A DNA stretch of 64,000 bases, from contig JALHMS010000004.1 of NCBI GenBank assembly GCA_022843925.1, positions 173,086-237,085 of the forward strand, written 5' to 3'. The notes beneath the pieces were generated by a model. It had not been told where the DNA came from and ran no database searches. It saw nothing but the letters and a program-made list of their open reading frames with translations. Within the stretch, counting starts at the first letter, position 1, and every line of letters starts with the position of its first letter. Source of the DNA: Burkholderiales bacterium (lineage in GTDB: Bacteria; Pseudomonadota; Gammaproteobacteria; Burkholderiales; Ga0077523). The position numbers were made by a program, and so were the translations under genes. Positions 51,967 to 60,813 of this stretch are shown here, one piece after another.

Positions 51967-53384
51967 GTCTCAACGTCGTCACGCTGCTCTACCTCGTCGC
52001 GTCGATCTGCTTCATCCAGGCGCTGAAGGGTCTGTCGCATCCGACCACGTCGCGTATCGGCAACGGTTTCGGCATGGCAGGCATGGCCATCGCGGTCGTC
52101 ACGACCGCCGCGCTCGTCGCCAAGCTCGCCGAGAATCCCGCTGCAGGACTCGCCTACGTGCTGGGCGGGCTCGTCGTCGGGGGTGGTCTCGGCGCCATCA
52201 TGGCGAAGCGCGTCGAGATGACCAAGATGCCCGAGCTGGTCGCCTTCATGCACAGCATGATCGGCCTCGCCGCGGTGTTCATCGCGGTCGCGGCGGTCGT
52301 CGAGCCGTACGCCTTCGGCATCACGCAGAAGGGGGACCCGATCCCCTACGGCAACCGGCTCGAACTGTTCCTCGGCGCAGCCATCGGCGCGATCACCTTC
52401 AGCGGTTCCGTGATCGCATTCGGCAAGCTTTCGGGGAAGTACAAGTTCCGCCTCTTCCAGGGTGCGCCCGTCGTGTTCCAGGGCCAGCACATGCTGAACC
52501 TGGTGCTCGGCATCGCGACGATCGTCCTCGGCCTGGGCTTCGTCTTCGCCGGGAACTTCGGCGCATTCCTCGCCATGCTGGCGTTGTCGTTCGTGGTGGG
52601 TGTGCTGATCATCATCCCGATCGGCGGTGCCGACATGCCCGTCGTGGTGTCGATGCTCAACTCCTATTCCGGGTGGGCGGCGGCCGGCATCGGTTTCTCG
52701 CTCAACAACCCGATGCTGATCATCGCCGGGTCGCTGGTCGGTTCCTCCGGCGCGATCCTGTCGTACATCATGTGCAAGGCGATGAACCGGTCGTTCTTCA
52801 ACGTCATCCTCGGCGGTTTCGGTGGCGAGGCGGCCACCTCCGGCGGCGCGCAGCAGCAACGCTCGGTGCGCTCGGGCAGTGCCGACGACGTCGCGTTCGT
52901 TCTCGGCAATGCCGACAGCGTGATCATCGTTCCGGGGTACGGTCTCGCCGTCGCGCGGGCGCAGCACGCCGTGAAGGAAATGGCGCACAAGTTGACCGCC
53001 AAGGGCATCCAGGTCCGGTATGCCATTCACCCGGTGGCGGGCCGCATGCCGGGGCACATGAACGTCCTGCTGGCGGAAGCGGAGATCCCCTACGACCAGG
53101 TGCTGGAGATGGAGGACATCAACAGCGACTTCGGCACCACCGACGTCGTGCTGGTGCTCGGTGCGAACGACGTCGTGAACCCGCTGGCGCACGAGAAGGG
53201 GAGCCCCATCTACGGGATGCCTATCCTCGAGGCGCACAAGGCGCGTACCGTCATCGTCAACAAACGGTCGATGGCCGCGGGCTACGCGGGTCTCGACAAC
53301 CCGCTCTTCTACCTCGACAAGACCATGATGGTGTTCGGGGACGCGAAGAAGGTGATCGAGGATATCGTCAAGGGTCTCGACTGA
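51963..53384 (+). CDS. pntB: PntB, NAD(P) transhydrogenase beta subunit
   Basis: A 473-residue subunit with an N-terminal membrane domain of eight or nine helices (MSLNVVTLLYLVASICFIQALKG onward, with VEMTKMPELVAFMHS) and a C-terminal NADP(H)-binding domain III. Domain III contains IIVPGYGLAVARAQHAVKEM, YAIHPVAGRMPGHMNVLLAE and VLGANDVVNP. The start is fixed by the ATGA overlap with pntAB. With pntAA and pntAB it links NADPH supply to the proton gradient. Confidence 0.96.
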   Translation: MSLNVVTLLYLVASICFIQALKGLSHPTTSRIGNGFGMAGMAIAVVTTAALVAKLAENPAAGLAYVLGGLVVGGGLGAIMAKRVEMTKMPELVAFMHSMIGLAAVFIAVAAVVEPYAFGITQKGDPIPYGNRLELFLGAAIGAITFSGSVIAFGKLSGKYKFRLFQGAPVVFQGQHMLNLVLGIATIVLGLGFVFAGNFGAFLAMLALSFVVGVLIIIPIGGADMPVVVSMLNSYSGWAAAGIGFSLNNPMLIIAGSLVGSSGAILSYIMCKAMNRSFFNVILGGFGGEAATSGGAQQQRSVRSGSADDVAFVLGNADSVIIVPGYGLAVARAQHAVKEMAHKLTAKGIQVRYAIHPVAGRMPGHMNVLLAEAEIPYDQVLEMEDINSDFGTTDVVLVLGANDVVNPLAHEKGSPIYGMPILEAHKARTVIVNKRSMAAGYAGLDNPLFYLDKTMMVFGDAKKVIEDIVKGLD

Positions 53385-53446
53385 CCGGGGGGCGACCCGG
53401 CCCGGTTGCTGCTCCGCGAGAGAGCCAGACCGGCCGGCCAGGCCCC

Positions 53447-53452
53447 TATAAT
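53447..53452 (+). promoter_or_regulatory. -10 element (TATAAT) for the coiled-coil protein gene
   Basis: CCCTATAATCG on the plus strand, 120 bases before the chosen ATG at 53572 of the giant coiled-coil gene. Confidence 0.55.
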
Positions 53453-53571
53453 CGAAGGGTCGGGGGTCGATTTCGCCACCTGGCGTGGCGGATAGCGTTC
53501 CTGCGTCCCGAAGCCGAGTCGTGCGGCTCAGGGCCCTGCCACGGGACACTGTGCCGTTCCTCGAGGCTTTG

Positions 53572-56500
53572 ATGGACAAGACCATTCTCTACGCGAAGAC
53601 GGGCAAGGGCCTCCTCGAGGTCAAGAACAAGTCCAGGGCTTTGTCCAAGGACCTGTTCCGCCTGCTGAGCCTCGTCGACGGTCGCTCGAACATGGTCGAC
53701 CTGCACGCGAAGATGGCGCCCATCTCGGAGCGCGATCTCACCCTGCAACTGCGCCAGCTCTCGGATCTCGGATTCGTGAAGGAGATGGCGGCGCCCGCCA
53801 GCCAGATGCCGGCCTCCTCCAGGGGCATGACCGTCAGCGACGATCTCGATTTCACCTCGATGTTGGGAGGCGGCGAGGCCACGCGGGGCTTCTACAGCAA
53901 CTCGGAGCTGGAGCGGAAATCCCGGGACGAGGCGGCGCGCCGGGAAGCCGAGTCCCGGGCGACCAAGGCCCGCGAGGAAGCCGAACGTCAGAATCAGGAC
54001 GAAGCCCGGATCAGGGCCCACGAGGATGCGAAGCGCCGTGCCCAGGTCGAAGCGCAGATCCGGGCCCGCGCCGAAGCCGAGCGGAAGGCCCGGGAGCAGG
54101 CCGATGCGCTGGTCCGTCAGGAAGCGGAGATGCGTGCCCGGCTAACGGAAGAAGCGACGGCGCGTATCGAGGCGGAGCGGCTCGCGCGTGAGGAAGCCGA
54201 GCGCAAAGCGCGCGAGGAATCCGAGCGCCGCGCACGGCTCGAGGAGGAAGCCCAGAAGCGGCTGCTCGAGGAACGGCGCCGCATGGATGAAGAGCGCAAG
54301 CGTCTCGCCGCGGCAGCCCAGCTCCTGAAGGAGGAGACGGAGCGCGCGGCTCGCGAGGAGGCCACCCGGCGCGTTCAGGCCGAGCTACAGCGCAAGGTGG
54401 ACGAAGAGGCGCGGAGAGTTCGCGAGGAGGCGGAGCGCAAGACCCAGGAGGAAGTGCAGCGACGTCTCGAGGCCGAGACGAAGCGTCTGCGCGAAGAGGC
54501 CGAGAAGCGCGTGCAGGAGGAAACCCGACGGCGCGTCGAGGAGGAGGCGCGAAGGCTTCGCGAGGAGGCCGAGCGGGAGGCAGGCGAGAGGGCGCGTATC
54601 CAGCTCGAAGCCGAGACGCGCCGGCTCCGCGAGGAAGCCGAACTGCGAGCGAAGGAAGAGGCAGCGCGCCGGGTCGAGGAGGAGGCGCGCCGTGCCAGGG
54701 AGGAGGCTGAGCGCGCGGCCCGTGCAGAGGCCGAGCGCCTGCTCGAGGAGGAGCGTGAGCGCCTGCGGCTCGAGGCGGACGCCGCCATGCGGCGTCGCGA
54801 GGAGGAGGAAGCCCGCAAACGACGCGAGCTCGAGGAACGTCTGCAGCGGGAGATCGAGGAGCGTGAGCGCCGCGTGGCCGAGCTGAAGCGATTGCACGAG
54901 GAAGAACTGCAGCGTCAGGCCGAGGAAGCGCAGCGCCGGGAAGCGGCACGCCTCGCCGAGGAAGCCCGCCTGGCCGAGGAAGCCCGCCTCGCTGAGGAAG
55001 CCCGCCTGGCCGAGGAAGCCCGCCTGGCCGAGGAAGCCCGCCTGGCCGAGGAAGCCCGCCTCGCTGAGGAAGCCCGCCTGGCCGAGGAAGCCCGCCTCGC
55101 TGAGGAAGCCCGCCTGGCCGAGGAAGCCCGCCTCGCCGAGGAAGCCCGCCTCGCCGAGGAAGCACGCCTGGCCGAGGAAGCACGCCTGGCCGAGGAAGCC
55201 CGCCTGGCCGAGGAAGCCCGCCTCGCCGAGGAAGCCCGCCTCGCCGAGGAAGCCCGCCTCGCTGAGGAAGCCCGCCTGGCCGAGGAAGCCCGCCTCGCCG
55301 AGGAAGCCCGCCTCGCCGAGGAAGCCCGTCTCGCCGAGGAAGCCCGCCTGGCCGAGGAAGCCCGCCTCGCTGAGGAAGCCCGCCTGGCCGAGGAAGCCCG
55401 CCTGGCCGAGGAAGCCCGTCTCGCCGAGGAAGCTCGCCTGACCGAGGTGGCGCGGCTGGCCGAGGTGTCGCGGCTCGCTGAAGAGGCAAGGTTGCGTCGC
55501 GAGGCCGAGGAGCGTGCGATCCGGGAGGCGGAAGAGGCCCTCAAGGCGCGGGTCGAGGCCGAGCGTCTCGAGCAGCAGCGTCAGCGCCGAGCGGCCGAGG
55601 AGGCGGCGCTACGCGAGCGTGAGGAGGCACTGAAAGCTGCGGAGGCGCGTCGCCGGCGCGAAGAGGAGGACGAGCGGCGTCGTGTCGAGGACGAGCGCCG
55701 GCGCGAGGAGGACGATCGCCGACGGTCCGAGGAGGCCCGTGCTCGACGCGAAGCCGAAGAGGCCCGCTTCGCCATCGTGCCGCCCCGCGATGCGGTGCCG
55801 GATCTCGTGTCTGCGTTGCCCGACATCGGTGTCGGCGACATCGCCGAGACTCCCGCAGACGCGCGGAAGCGCGCCGATCTCGAGGCCCAGCTGTTTGCCG
55901 AACTGGGCATTGCTCCGGGAGCCTCCCTGCCGGGGCCGGACTCCGCGGCCGACCCGTCCATTCCCGTCCTGGGTCTCGACGATCTGGCCGATGCATCGCC
56001 GGTGCCCGTGGATGAATCCGGGCTGCTCGCGCCGATCGACCTTCCTTCGCTCGATCTCGGGGACGCCGAGATCCCGGGGCAGCCGCCGGTGGCCGAACCG
56101 CAGTTCGCCAACATCGACAGCGAGTTCGAGGCCACCCAGCGGCAGCGGAAGGCGTTCGAGGACGAGGCGCGCATGGCCATGGAGCGCGCCGAGCGCGAGG
56201 CCCGGGAGCGTGAGCTGGCCGAGCATGTCGCCCGCGAAGAGGCGGAACTGCGCATCCGCGCCGAGGAGGAGCAGCGCGCCCGCGAGGAGGCCGTGATCCG
56301 TGCGCGCCAGGAAGCGGAGAAGCGCCAGCGGGAGAAGGAGGAGCGCCGGCAGAAGGAGGAGGAGGCCAAGCGAAGGGCGGATCTCGTGCGCCACGACGCC
56401 GAGCGCAACCTCCGGGAACAGGCCCTGGCGAAACAGCGGGCCGAGCAGGAAGAAAAGTACCGTCAGCAATCCGCGCGCAAGGCATTGTTGGAGGCGGGCC

Positions 56501-57717
56501 GGAAGTCGCTCTGGACCCGCGTCCGTCCGGTGGCACTGGGCATCGCCGCCGTGCTGGCCCTGGCCCTGGCGCTGCTGCATCTCGTCCCGGTTTCGTTCTA
56601 CGCACCCGCCGTCGCGCAGATCGCCGCGAAGCGCATCGGGGAACCGGTGGCGATCGGGGCATTGCGGCTCGCGGTTTTCCCTACTCCGGTGCTCACCATG
56701 GAGGATGTCAGGGTCGGCGCGCAGTTCGATGTCCGGGCGGCGACCGTCGCGATGGAGCCCGACGTCGTATCGCTGCTTTCCTCGGGGATCCGCGTGAAAC
56801 GCCTCGTGGTCGAGAGCATGACGGCGTCTGCGGATGCGCTACCCAGAATCGCGGCCTGGGCGCGCGCCGGCGGGAGCCAACCGGCGATCGAAGTCCGCCG
56901 GATCGTCTTCAAGGGTGCGAAGCTCTCGGTGCCCGACGTGACCGTCCCGAGTCTCGACGCCGACCTCCTGCTCGCGCCCGACGGTACGTTCCGCGGGGGG
57001 GACCTGCGATTCTCCGACGGAACGCTGGCAGCCGAATTCACGCCCAGCGACGACACCGTGGTCGTGACGGTCAAGGGGCGCAACTGGAAGCCCTCGTACG
57101 GACCGGGCATCGTGGTGGACGAATTGACCGCCAAGGGTCTCGTCACCGGTAGCACCGTCAAGCTCGAATCCGTGGATGCCCAGTTGTACGGAGGCATGGC
57201 GAAGGGCTCCGCGGTACTCGAGTGGAACACCGCGTGGACCCTGCGCGGCGAGCTGTCAATGGAGCGGGTGCAGCTCTACTCGTTCATGGAGGGCGTGACG
57301 CGCGATGCGCGTACGTCGGGGGATCTCGAGGCGAGGGTGAAGTTCTCGATGTCGTCCCCCGACTTCTCGAGGCTCTACTCGGCGCCGCAGGTACAGGCGT
57401 CCTTCACCGTGCGGAAGGGGACGCTCGACGGGGTCGACATGGTGCGTGCGCTGCAGACGCCCAAGACCGAGGGTGTGTTCGGCGGCAAGACGCGCTTCGA
57501 CGATCTCACCGGCAACCTGACCGTCTCCGGCGGGCGATATCAGTACCGCGATCTTCGGATGAAGTCCGGTGTGATGCTGGCCACCGGCTCGCTGGACATC
57601 GGTCCTCAGCAGGACGTGGGTGGGCGCCTCCTGCTGCAGCTCGAGGGTCCGTCGAATCCGATCCGCAGCACCTACTCCGTGGCCGGCAAACTCAAGTCCG
57701 TGGCCCTGAAGCCCTGA
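53572..57717 (+). CDS. 1381-residue coiled-coil membrane protein with AsmA-like C-terminus
   Basis: The N-terminal domain, about 80 residues (ATG 53572, MDKTILYAKTGKGLLEVKNK then FRLLSLVDGRSNMVDLHAKM), is not one I recognise. A highly charged Glu/Arg/Ala coiled coil spans about residues 115-730, including 30 tandem 6-residue repeats (RLAEEA, about 460-639). A Pro/Asp-rich break covers about 732-854, then a second coiled coil to about 980. One membrane segment at about 984-1006 (VALGIAAVLALALALLHLVPV) precedes a periplasmic AsmA-like region (RIGEPVAIGALRLAVFPTPVLTMEDV ... DLTGNLTVSGGRYQYRDLRM). The N-terminal part therefore faces the cytoplasm. AsmA-like proteins act in lipid transport or outer-membrane biogenesis. 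The long coiled coil suggests a scaffold. No close known match. Confidence 0.88.
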   Translation: MDKTILYAKTGKGLLEVKNKSRALSKDLFRLLSLVDGRSNMVDLHAKMAPISERDLTLQLRQLSDLGFVKEMAAPASQMPASSRGMTVSDDLDFTSMLGGGEATRGFYSNSELERKSRDEAARREAESRATKAREEAERQNQDEARIRAHEDAKRRAQVEAQIRARAEAERKAREQADALVRQEAEMRARLTEEATARIEAERLAREEAERKAREESERRARLEEEAQKRLLEERRRMDEERKRLAAAAQLLKEETERAAREEATRRVQAELQRKVDEEARRVREEAERKTQEEVQRRLEAETKRLREEAEKRVQEETRRRVEEEARRLREEAEREAGERARIQLEAETRRLREEAELRAKEEAARRVEEEARRAREEAERAARAEAERLLEEERERLRLEADAAMRRREEEEARKRRELEERLQREIEERERRVAELKRLHEEELQRQAEEAQRREAARLAEEARLAEEARLAEEARLAEEARLAEEARLAEEARLAEEARLAEEARLAEEARLAEEARLAEEARLAEEARLAEEARLAEEARLAEEARLAEEARLAEEARLAEEARLAEEARLAEEARLAEEARLAEEARLAEEARLAEEARLAEEARLAEEARLAEEARLTEVARLAEVSRLAEEARLRREAEERAIREAEEALKARVEAERLEQQRQRRAAEEAALREREEALKAAEARRRREEEDERRRVEDERRREEDDRRRSEEARARREAEEARFAIVPPRDAVPDLVSALPDIGVGDIAETPADARKRADLEAQLFAELGIAPGASLPGPDSAADPSIPVLGLDDLADASPVPVDESGLLAPIDLPSLDLGDAEIPGQPPVAEPQFANIDSEFEATQRQRKAFEDEARMAMERAEREARERELAEHVAREEAELRIRAEEEQRAREEAVIRARQEAEKRQREKEERRQKEEEAKRRADLVRHDAERNLREQALAKQRAEQEEKYRQQSARKALLEAGRKSLWTRVRPVALGIAAVLALALALLHLVPVSFYAPAVAQIAAKRIGEPVAIGALRLAVFPTPVLTMEDVRVGAQFDVRAATVAMEPDVVSLLSSGIRVKRLVVESMTASADALPRIAAWARAGGSQPAIEVRRIVFKGAKLSVPDVTVPSLDADLLLAPDGTFRGGDLRFSDGTLAAEFTPSDDTVVVTVKGRNWKPSYGPGIVVDELTAKGLVTGSTVKLESVDAQLYGGMAKGSAVLEWNTAWTLRGELSMERVQLYSFMEGVTRDARTSGDLEARVKFSMSSPDFSRLYSAPQVQASFTVRKGTLDGVDMVRALQTPKTEGVFGGKTRFDDLTGNLTVSGGRYQYRDLRMKSGVMLATGSLDIGPQQDVGGRLLLQLEGPSNPIRSTYSVAGKLKSVALKP
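54949..55488 (+). repeat. 30 tandem 18-bp repeats (coding RLAEEA)
   Basis: 27 units encode exactly RLAEEA from 54949 to 55434, then three degenerate units follow (RLTEVA, RLAEVS, RLAEEA). Units differ only in synonymous changes in the Leu-Ala codons (CTG GCC, CTC GCC, CTC GCT) and a few Ala and Arg codons. Every unit is 18 bases, so gain or loss of copies keeps the frame. The opposite strand looks open for the same compositional reason and is not coding. Confidence 0.93.
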
Positions 57718-57758
57718 GCGCGGGCCGACCGGGGCAGCACGTCCCCGACGGGATGGGT

Positions 57759-58355
57759 TCAGCGGGAGGGCGTCACCGCCGTCAGGAGTCTCTCGGCATC
57801 GTCCCGGGTGTCCACATCGGCATGGATCCCGAGGTCGTCCACGGGGACCTCCACGACCGCGTCCCGATGTTCGAAAAGGATGCGGCGGGCCCCTTCATCT
57901 CCTGCCAGCTTCTGCAGCGACGCGCCGTGCCTCGCACTGAATCCGACCGGATGCCCGCGTCGCCCGCCACAGGTCGGCACGACGATCGATGCGCCCGCGT
58001 CGAGGCGGGCAAGGACCGAGCGCACGGTCGACGGCGCAAGCAGCGGCATGTCGCCGAGGGCGACGATCCAGCCGTCGGCATCCGGCGCGGCCCGAATGCC
58101 GCAGGCGATGCTGCGGCCCATGCCCTCGCGAGCATCCGCGCACAGGGCGATGTCGGCGCCGACATCTTCGAAAAGCGCTCGCACGGCGAGATCGTCCTCG
58201 CGTACCACGACCACGGTTTCCGGCAGCGCTTCGCGCAGATGTCGCCACGCGACCACCGCCAGCGCTTCTCCGGCGGGACCGCAGGGATGCAGGAGTTTCC
58301 CGCCACCGAACCGGCTGCCTTGTCCTGCAGCGAGCAGTACGCCCTTCACGGCCAT
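57759..58355 (-). CDS. MocA/MobA-like nucleotidyltransferase
   Basis: A 198-residue NTP-transferase of the molybdenum-cofactor cytidylyl/guanylyltransferase type. Evidence: VKGVLLAAGQGSRFGGGKLL at the N-terminus, VALGDMPLLAPSTVRSVL (the metal-binding D), and CGGRRGHPVGFSARHGASL. The GGRRGHPVGF motif is typical of the MocA/CoxI-associated group, which adds CMP to molybdopterin or activates similar compounds. No molybdoenzyme gene is adjacent, so its partner lies elsewhere. Convergent with the coiled-coil gene. Confidence 0.85.
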   Translation of the reverse strand: MAVKGVLLAAGQGSRFGGGKLLHPCGPAGEALAVVAWRHLREALPETVVVVREDDLAVRALFEDVGADIALCADAREGMGRSIACGIRAAPDADGWIVALGDMPLLAPSTVRSVLARLDAGASIVVPTCGGRRGHPVGFSARHGASLQKLAGDEGARRILFEHRDAVVEVPVDDLGIHADVDTRDDAERLLTAVTPSR

Positions 58356-58576
58356 GGCTGGTTTCCTGGGAGACTGTCGGACTTCGGATGATTCGGCTGC
58401 TGGGAGAGCGGTCCATACTCCGCGGCCTTGTCCTCACGTATTCCCGATACGTTCGTCGAAATCGTCAAGATCTGTCCTCGCTCTCCTGCCGTTTCGCTAT
58501 CGACCACCCAAGTCCGACAGCCTCCGGGGGCCTGTTCCCACGGGTGCCAGCAGCGTGCGCAGGCCCTGATCCGCCG

Positions 58577-60340
58577 TCAGCGCCGCGAGGGCCGGGCGAC
58601 CGGGCCGGGCGGGCAGGGGCGACGATTGGTCTTTCGTACATCGACCCGGCATCCGGGCGTCGATCCGGCCGTGGCACCGACCACTGCAGGCTTCCCCGCC
58701 ACCGCCGATCGACCCAGGGGCGGACGGTTCTCGCCACGCGGCGGCATCGCCCGCGGGGGGCGGTCGTTCATGGCGGTGGCGTCGAACACGGCGAACTGCA
58801 TGCCCGTCGCTGCCGCCGTCACGGCCCGACCGCGTCCCCCCGCATCTGCGGATTCCGCGAGCGGCGGGAGCGGGTCCGGAGTGTCGGAGCGCGCGAGGTG
58901 CGCGCGGGCCAACGGTGGATTGCGCGCGAAGTACCGCTTGATGCCGCCGGCGATGGCGCGGGCGAGCTTCTCCTGATAGACCTCGTCGGTGAGGCGTGCC
59001 TCCTCCTCGGGATTGCTGATGAACGCGGTCTCGACGAGGATCGACGGCATGTCCGGTGCCTTCAGGACGGCGAAGCCCGCCTGCTCCACACGGGACTTGT
59101 GCAACGAGTTCACGGCACCCAGTTCGCCCAGCACGGCGCGTCCGAGCTTCAGGCTGTCGTTGATGGTGGCGGTCTGGGAGAGATCGAGCAGCACTTTCTT
59201 CAGGAACGGATCCGGCACATCGATGTTCACGCCACCGATGAGGTCGGCATCGTTCTCGCGCTTGGCGATCCAGCGTGCCGCCGCCGACGTGGCGCCCCGC
59301 TCCGAGAGAGCGAACACGGAGGATCCGCGGGCGTTGGGTTTCACGAAGGCGTCTGCATGGATCGACACGAAGAGGTCCGCCTGGACCGACCGCGCCTTCA
59401 CCACGCGGGCCTGCAGCGGCACGAAGTAATCGGCATCGCGAACGAGCACCGCACGCATGTTGGGCATGCCGTCCACCACCTCCTTCAGCTTCCGGGCGAT
59501 GGCGAGCGTGACGTGTTTCTCGAAGGTCCCGTTGTGGCCCTTCGCACCCGGATCCTCGCCGCCATGGCCGGCGTCGACCGCGACAGTGACGAGCCGCTCC
59601 ACACGCTGTTCGACAACGGGTGGTTCGACCGCGGAGGGCTTGGCTGCGACGGGTGTTGCCGCCGGCTTCGCCTGTGCCTTGTCGGGTGCGGGCTCCGCGG
59701 GCTTGTCGTTCTTCCTCGCAACGGTGGGCGCCGGGGGTTCCGGAACGACATCGGGTGTCCGGGCAGACGATGGCGGTGTTTCGGAGGGCACCGTACCGGC
59801 AGGCCCACGGTCCGGGGAGGGCGCGCGGTCGATCGTGGGCTCAGGCATCGCAGGTGCGCCGGGGGGCGCGACCAGGGGGGCCTTGGACTCCAGGAGCGCC
59901 ATCACGGCATCCTTCCGCTCCCGCGGCAGGAGTTCGAGGAGCATCCGATGCGGCGCAGCGCGGCCCTCGGGTTTCTGCTGGGTCGACTTCGGTTGCGCAT
60001 CGACCTTCAGGTCGATCACGACCCGCAGGATCCCCGGACGGAAACGGCCGACGCGGACGGCCTTCACGACGGGATCGCCCGCGTTCACCTGGGCGGCGAG
60101 GCCCTCGAGTACACGGAAATCCTCGGTCGATTCGATGTCGACCACCACCCTGGCAGGATCGGCGATCGTGAACATCCGGTAGCTAAGAGGGGTGCCCGAC
60201 TCGAAGGTCAGCCGGGTGGCGTCGGCGCCGGACACGACCCGAGCCGTGGTGATCGATGGCGCGGCGAACATGGTTCCGGGAAGGCAGAGCACAGCGAGCA
60301 GCAGCGCCGTGCCGAGGCGTCCGAGCCCGGAGAACATCAT
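58577..60340 (-). CDS. amiC: N-acetylmuramoyl-L-alanine amidase (AmiC type)
   Basis: A 587-residue periplasmic amidase that cleaves septal peptidoglycan. It has a signal peptide (ending MFAA), an AMIN domain (ARVVSGADATRLTFESG, RVVVDIESTEDF) and a Pro/Ala-rich linker. The Amidase_3 domain has zinc ligands in VAVDAGHGGEDPGA, NGTFEKHVTL, SIHADAF and the catalytic Glu in ILVETAFISN. After the domain ends (GGIKRYFARNP) a further ~125 residues of Pro/Arg-rich sequence continue, longer than expected. I start at ATG 60340, an ATGA overlap with the tsaE stop; upstream ATG 60361 is in frame but overlaps more. Confidence 0.9.
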   Translation of the reverse strand: MMFSGLGRLGTALLLAVLCLPGTMFAAPSITTARVVSGADATRLTFESGTPLSYRMFTIADPARVVVDIESTEDFRVLEGLAAQVNAGDPVVKAVRVGRFRPGILRVVIDLKVDAQPKSTQQKPEGRAAPHRMLLELLPRERKDAVMALLESKAPLVAPPGAPAMPEPTIDRAPSPDRGPAGTVPSETPPSSARTPDVVPEPPAPTVARKNDKPAEPAPDKAQAKPAATPVAAKPSAVEPPVVEQRVERLVTVAVDAGHGGEDPGAKGHNGTFEKHVTLAIARKLKEVVDGMPNMRAVLVRDADYFVPLQARVVKARSVQADLFVSIHADAFVKPNARGSSVFALSERGATSAAARWIAKRENDADLIGGVNIDVPDPFLKKVLLDLSQTATINDSLKLGRAVLGELGAVNSLHKSRVEQAGFAVLKAPDMPSILVETAFISNPEEEARLTDEVYQEKLARAIAGGIKRYFARNPPLARAHLARSDTPDPLPPLAESADAGGRGRAVTAAATGMQFAVFDATAMNDRPPRAMPPRGENRPPLGRSAVAGKPAVVGATAGSTPGCRVDVRKTNRRPCPPGPVARPSRR

Positions 60341-60813
60341 GTCAGTGTCTGATCCAGCCAATGCTCACCTCGTTTCGAACGCGCCACCAGCACAGCGGAT
60401 CTGCCGCCGTCATCCAGCGGCGAAAGATCGATCTCGAGATCCGGTGGCGGCAACTGCGGACCTGCTTTCTCCGGCCATTCGACGATGCAGATCGATGGGC
60501 CGTCGAAGTGTTCGAGGAGCCCGGAATCGCGCAATTCGGCGGGTTCGTCGAATCTATAAAAATCAAAGTGGTACAAGGATAAACTAGAAAACTCGTAAGG
60601 TTCAACCAGAGAAAAGGTCGGACTCTTCACCCGCCCCTCGAATCCGAGGGCCCGGAGCAGGCCCCTGACCAGGGTGGTCTTGCCCGCACCGAGATCGCCG
60701 TGGAGGTACAGGCGGGACGAGGGAGAGACTCCCCGCGCGAGCCGGCGACCCAGGTCCAGGGTGTCCGACTCGTCCGGCAGCCTCAGCGTGCGTGGCGCAC
60801 GGTCCTGCGTCAT
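60337..60813 (-). CDS. tsaE: TsaE, tRNA t6A synthesis ATPase
   Basis: A 158-residue ATPase that, with TsaB and TsaD, makes threonylcarbamoyladenosine on tRNA. Evidence: P-loop LYLHGDLGAGKTTLVRGLLR, KSPTFSLVEPYEF, LYHFDFYRFDEPAELRDSG, and EWPEKAGPQLP. The start is ATG 60813 (MTQDRAPRTLRL), in an ATGA overlap with the lysR stop; its own stop overlaps the amiC start in the same way. tsaE next to amiC is a common pairing. Confidence 0.95.
   Translation of the reverse strand: MTQDRAPRTLRLPDESDTLDLGRRLARGVSPSSRLYLHGDLGAGKTTLVRGLLRALGFEGRVKSPTFSLVEPYEFSSLSLYHFDFYRFDEPAELRDSGLLEHFDGPSICIVEWPEKAGPQLPPPDLEIDLSPLDDGGRSAVLVARSKRGEHWLDQTLT

Noticed and set aside
54949-55488. 18-bp tandem repeats as a CRISPR or non-coding satellite
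   Set aside because: Units are directly adjacent with no spacers and are in frame within a coding region with synonymous variation.
54011-55544. Long minus-strand open frames rich in Pro, Arg, Gly or Ser-Ala-Arg repeats under the coiled-coil gene
   Set aside because: They mirror the 18-bp repeat and high GC; no start signal, family feature or natural composition. The plus strand has a coherent protein with domains.
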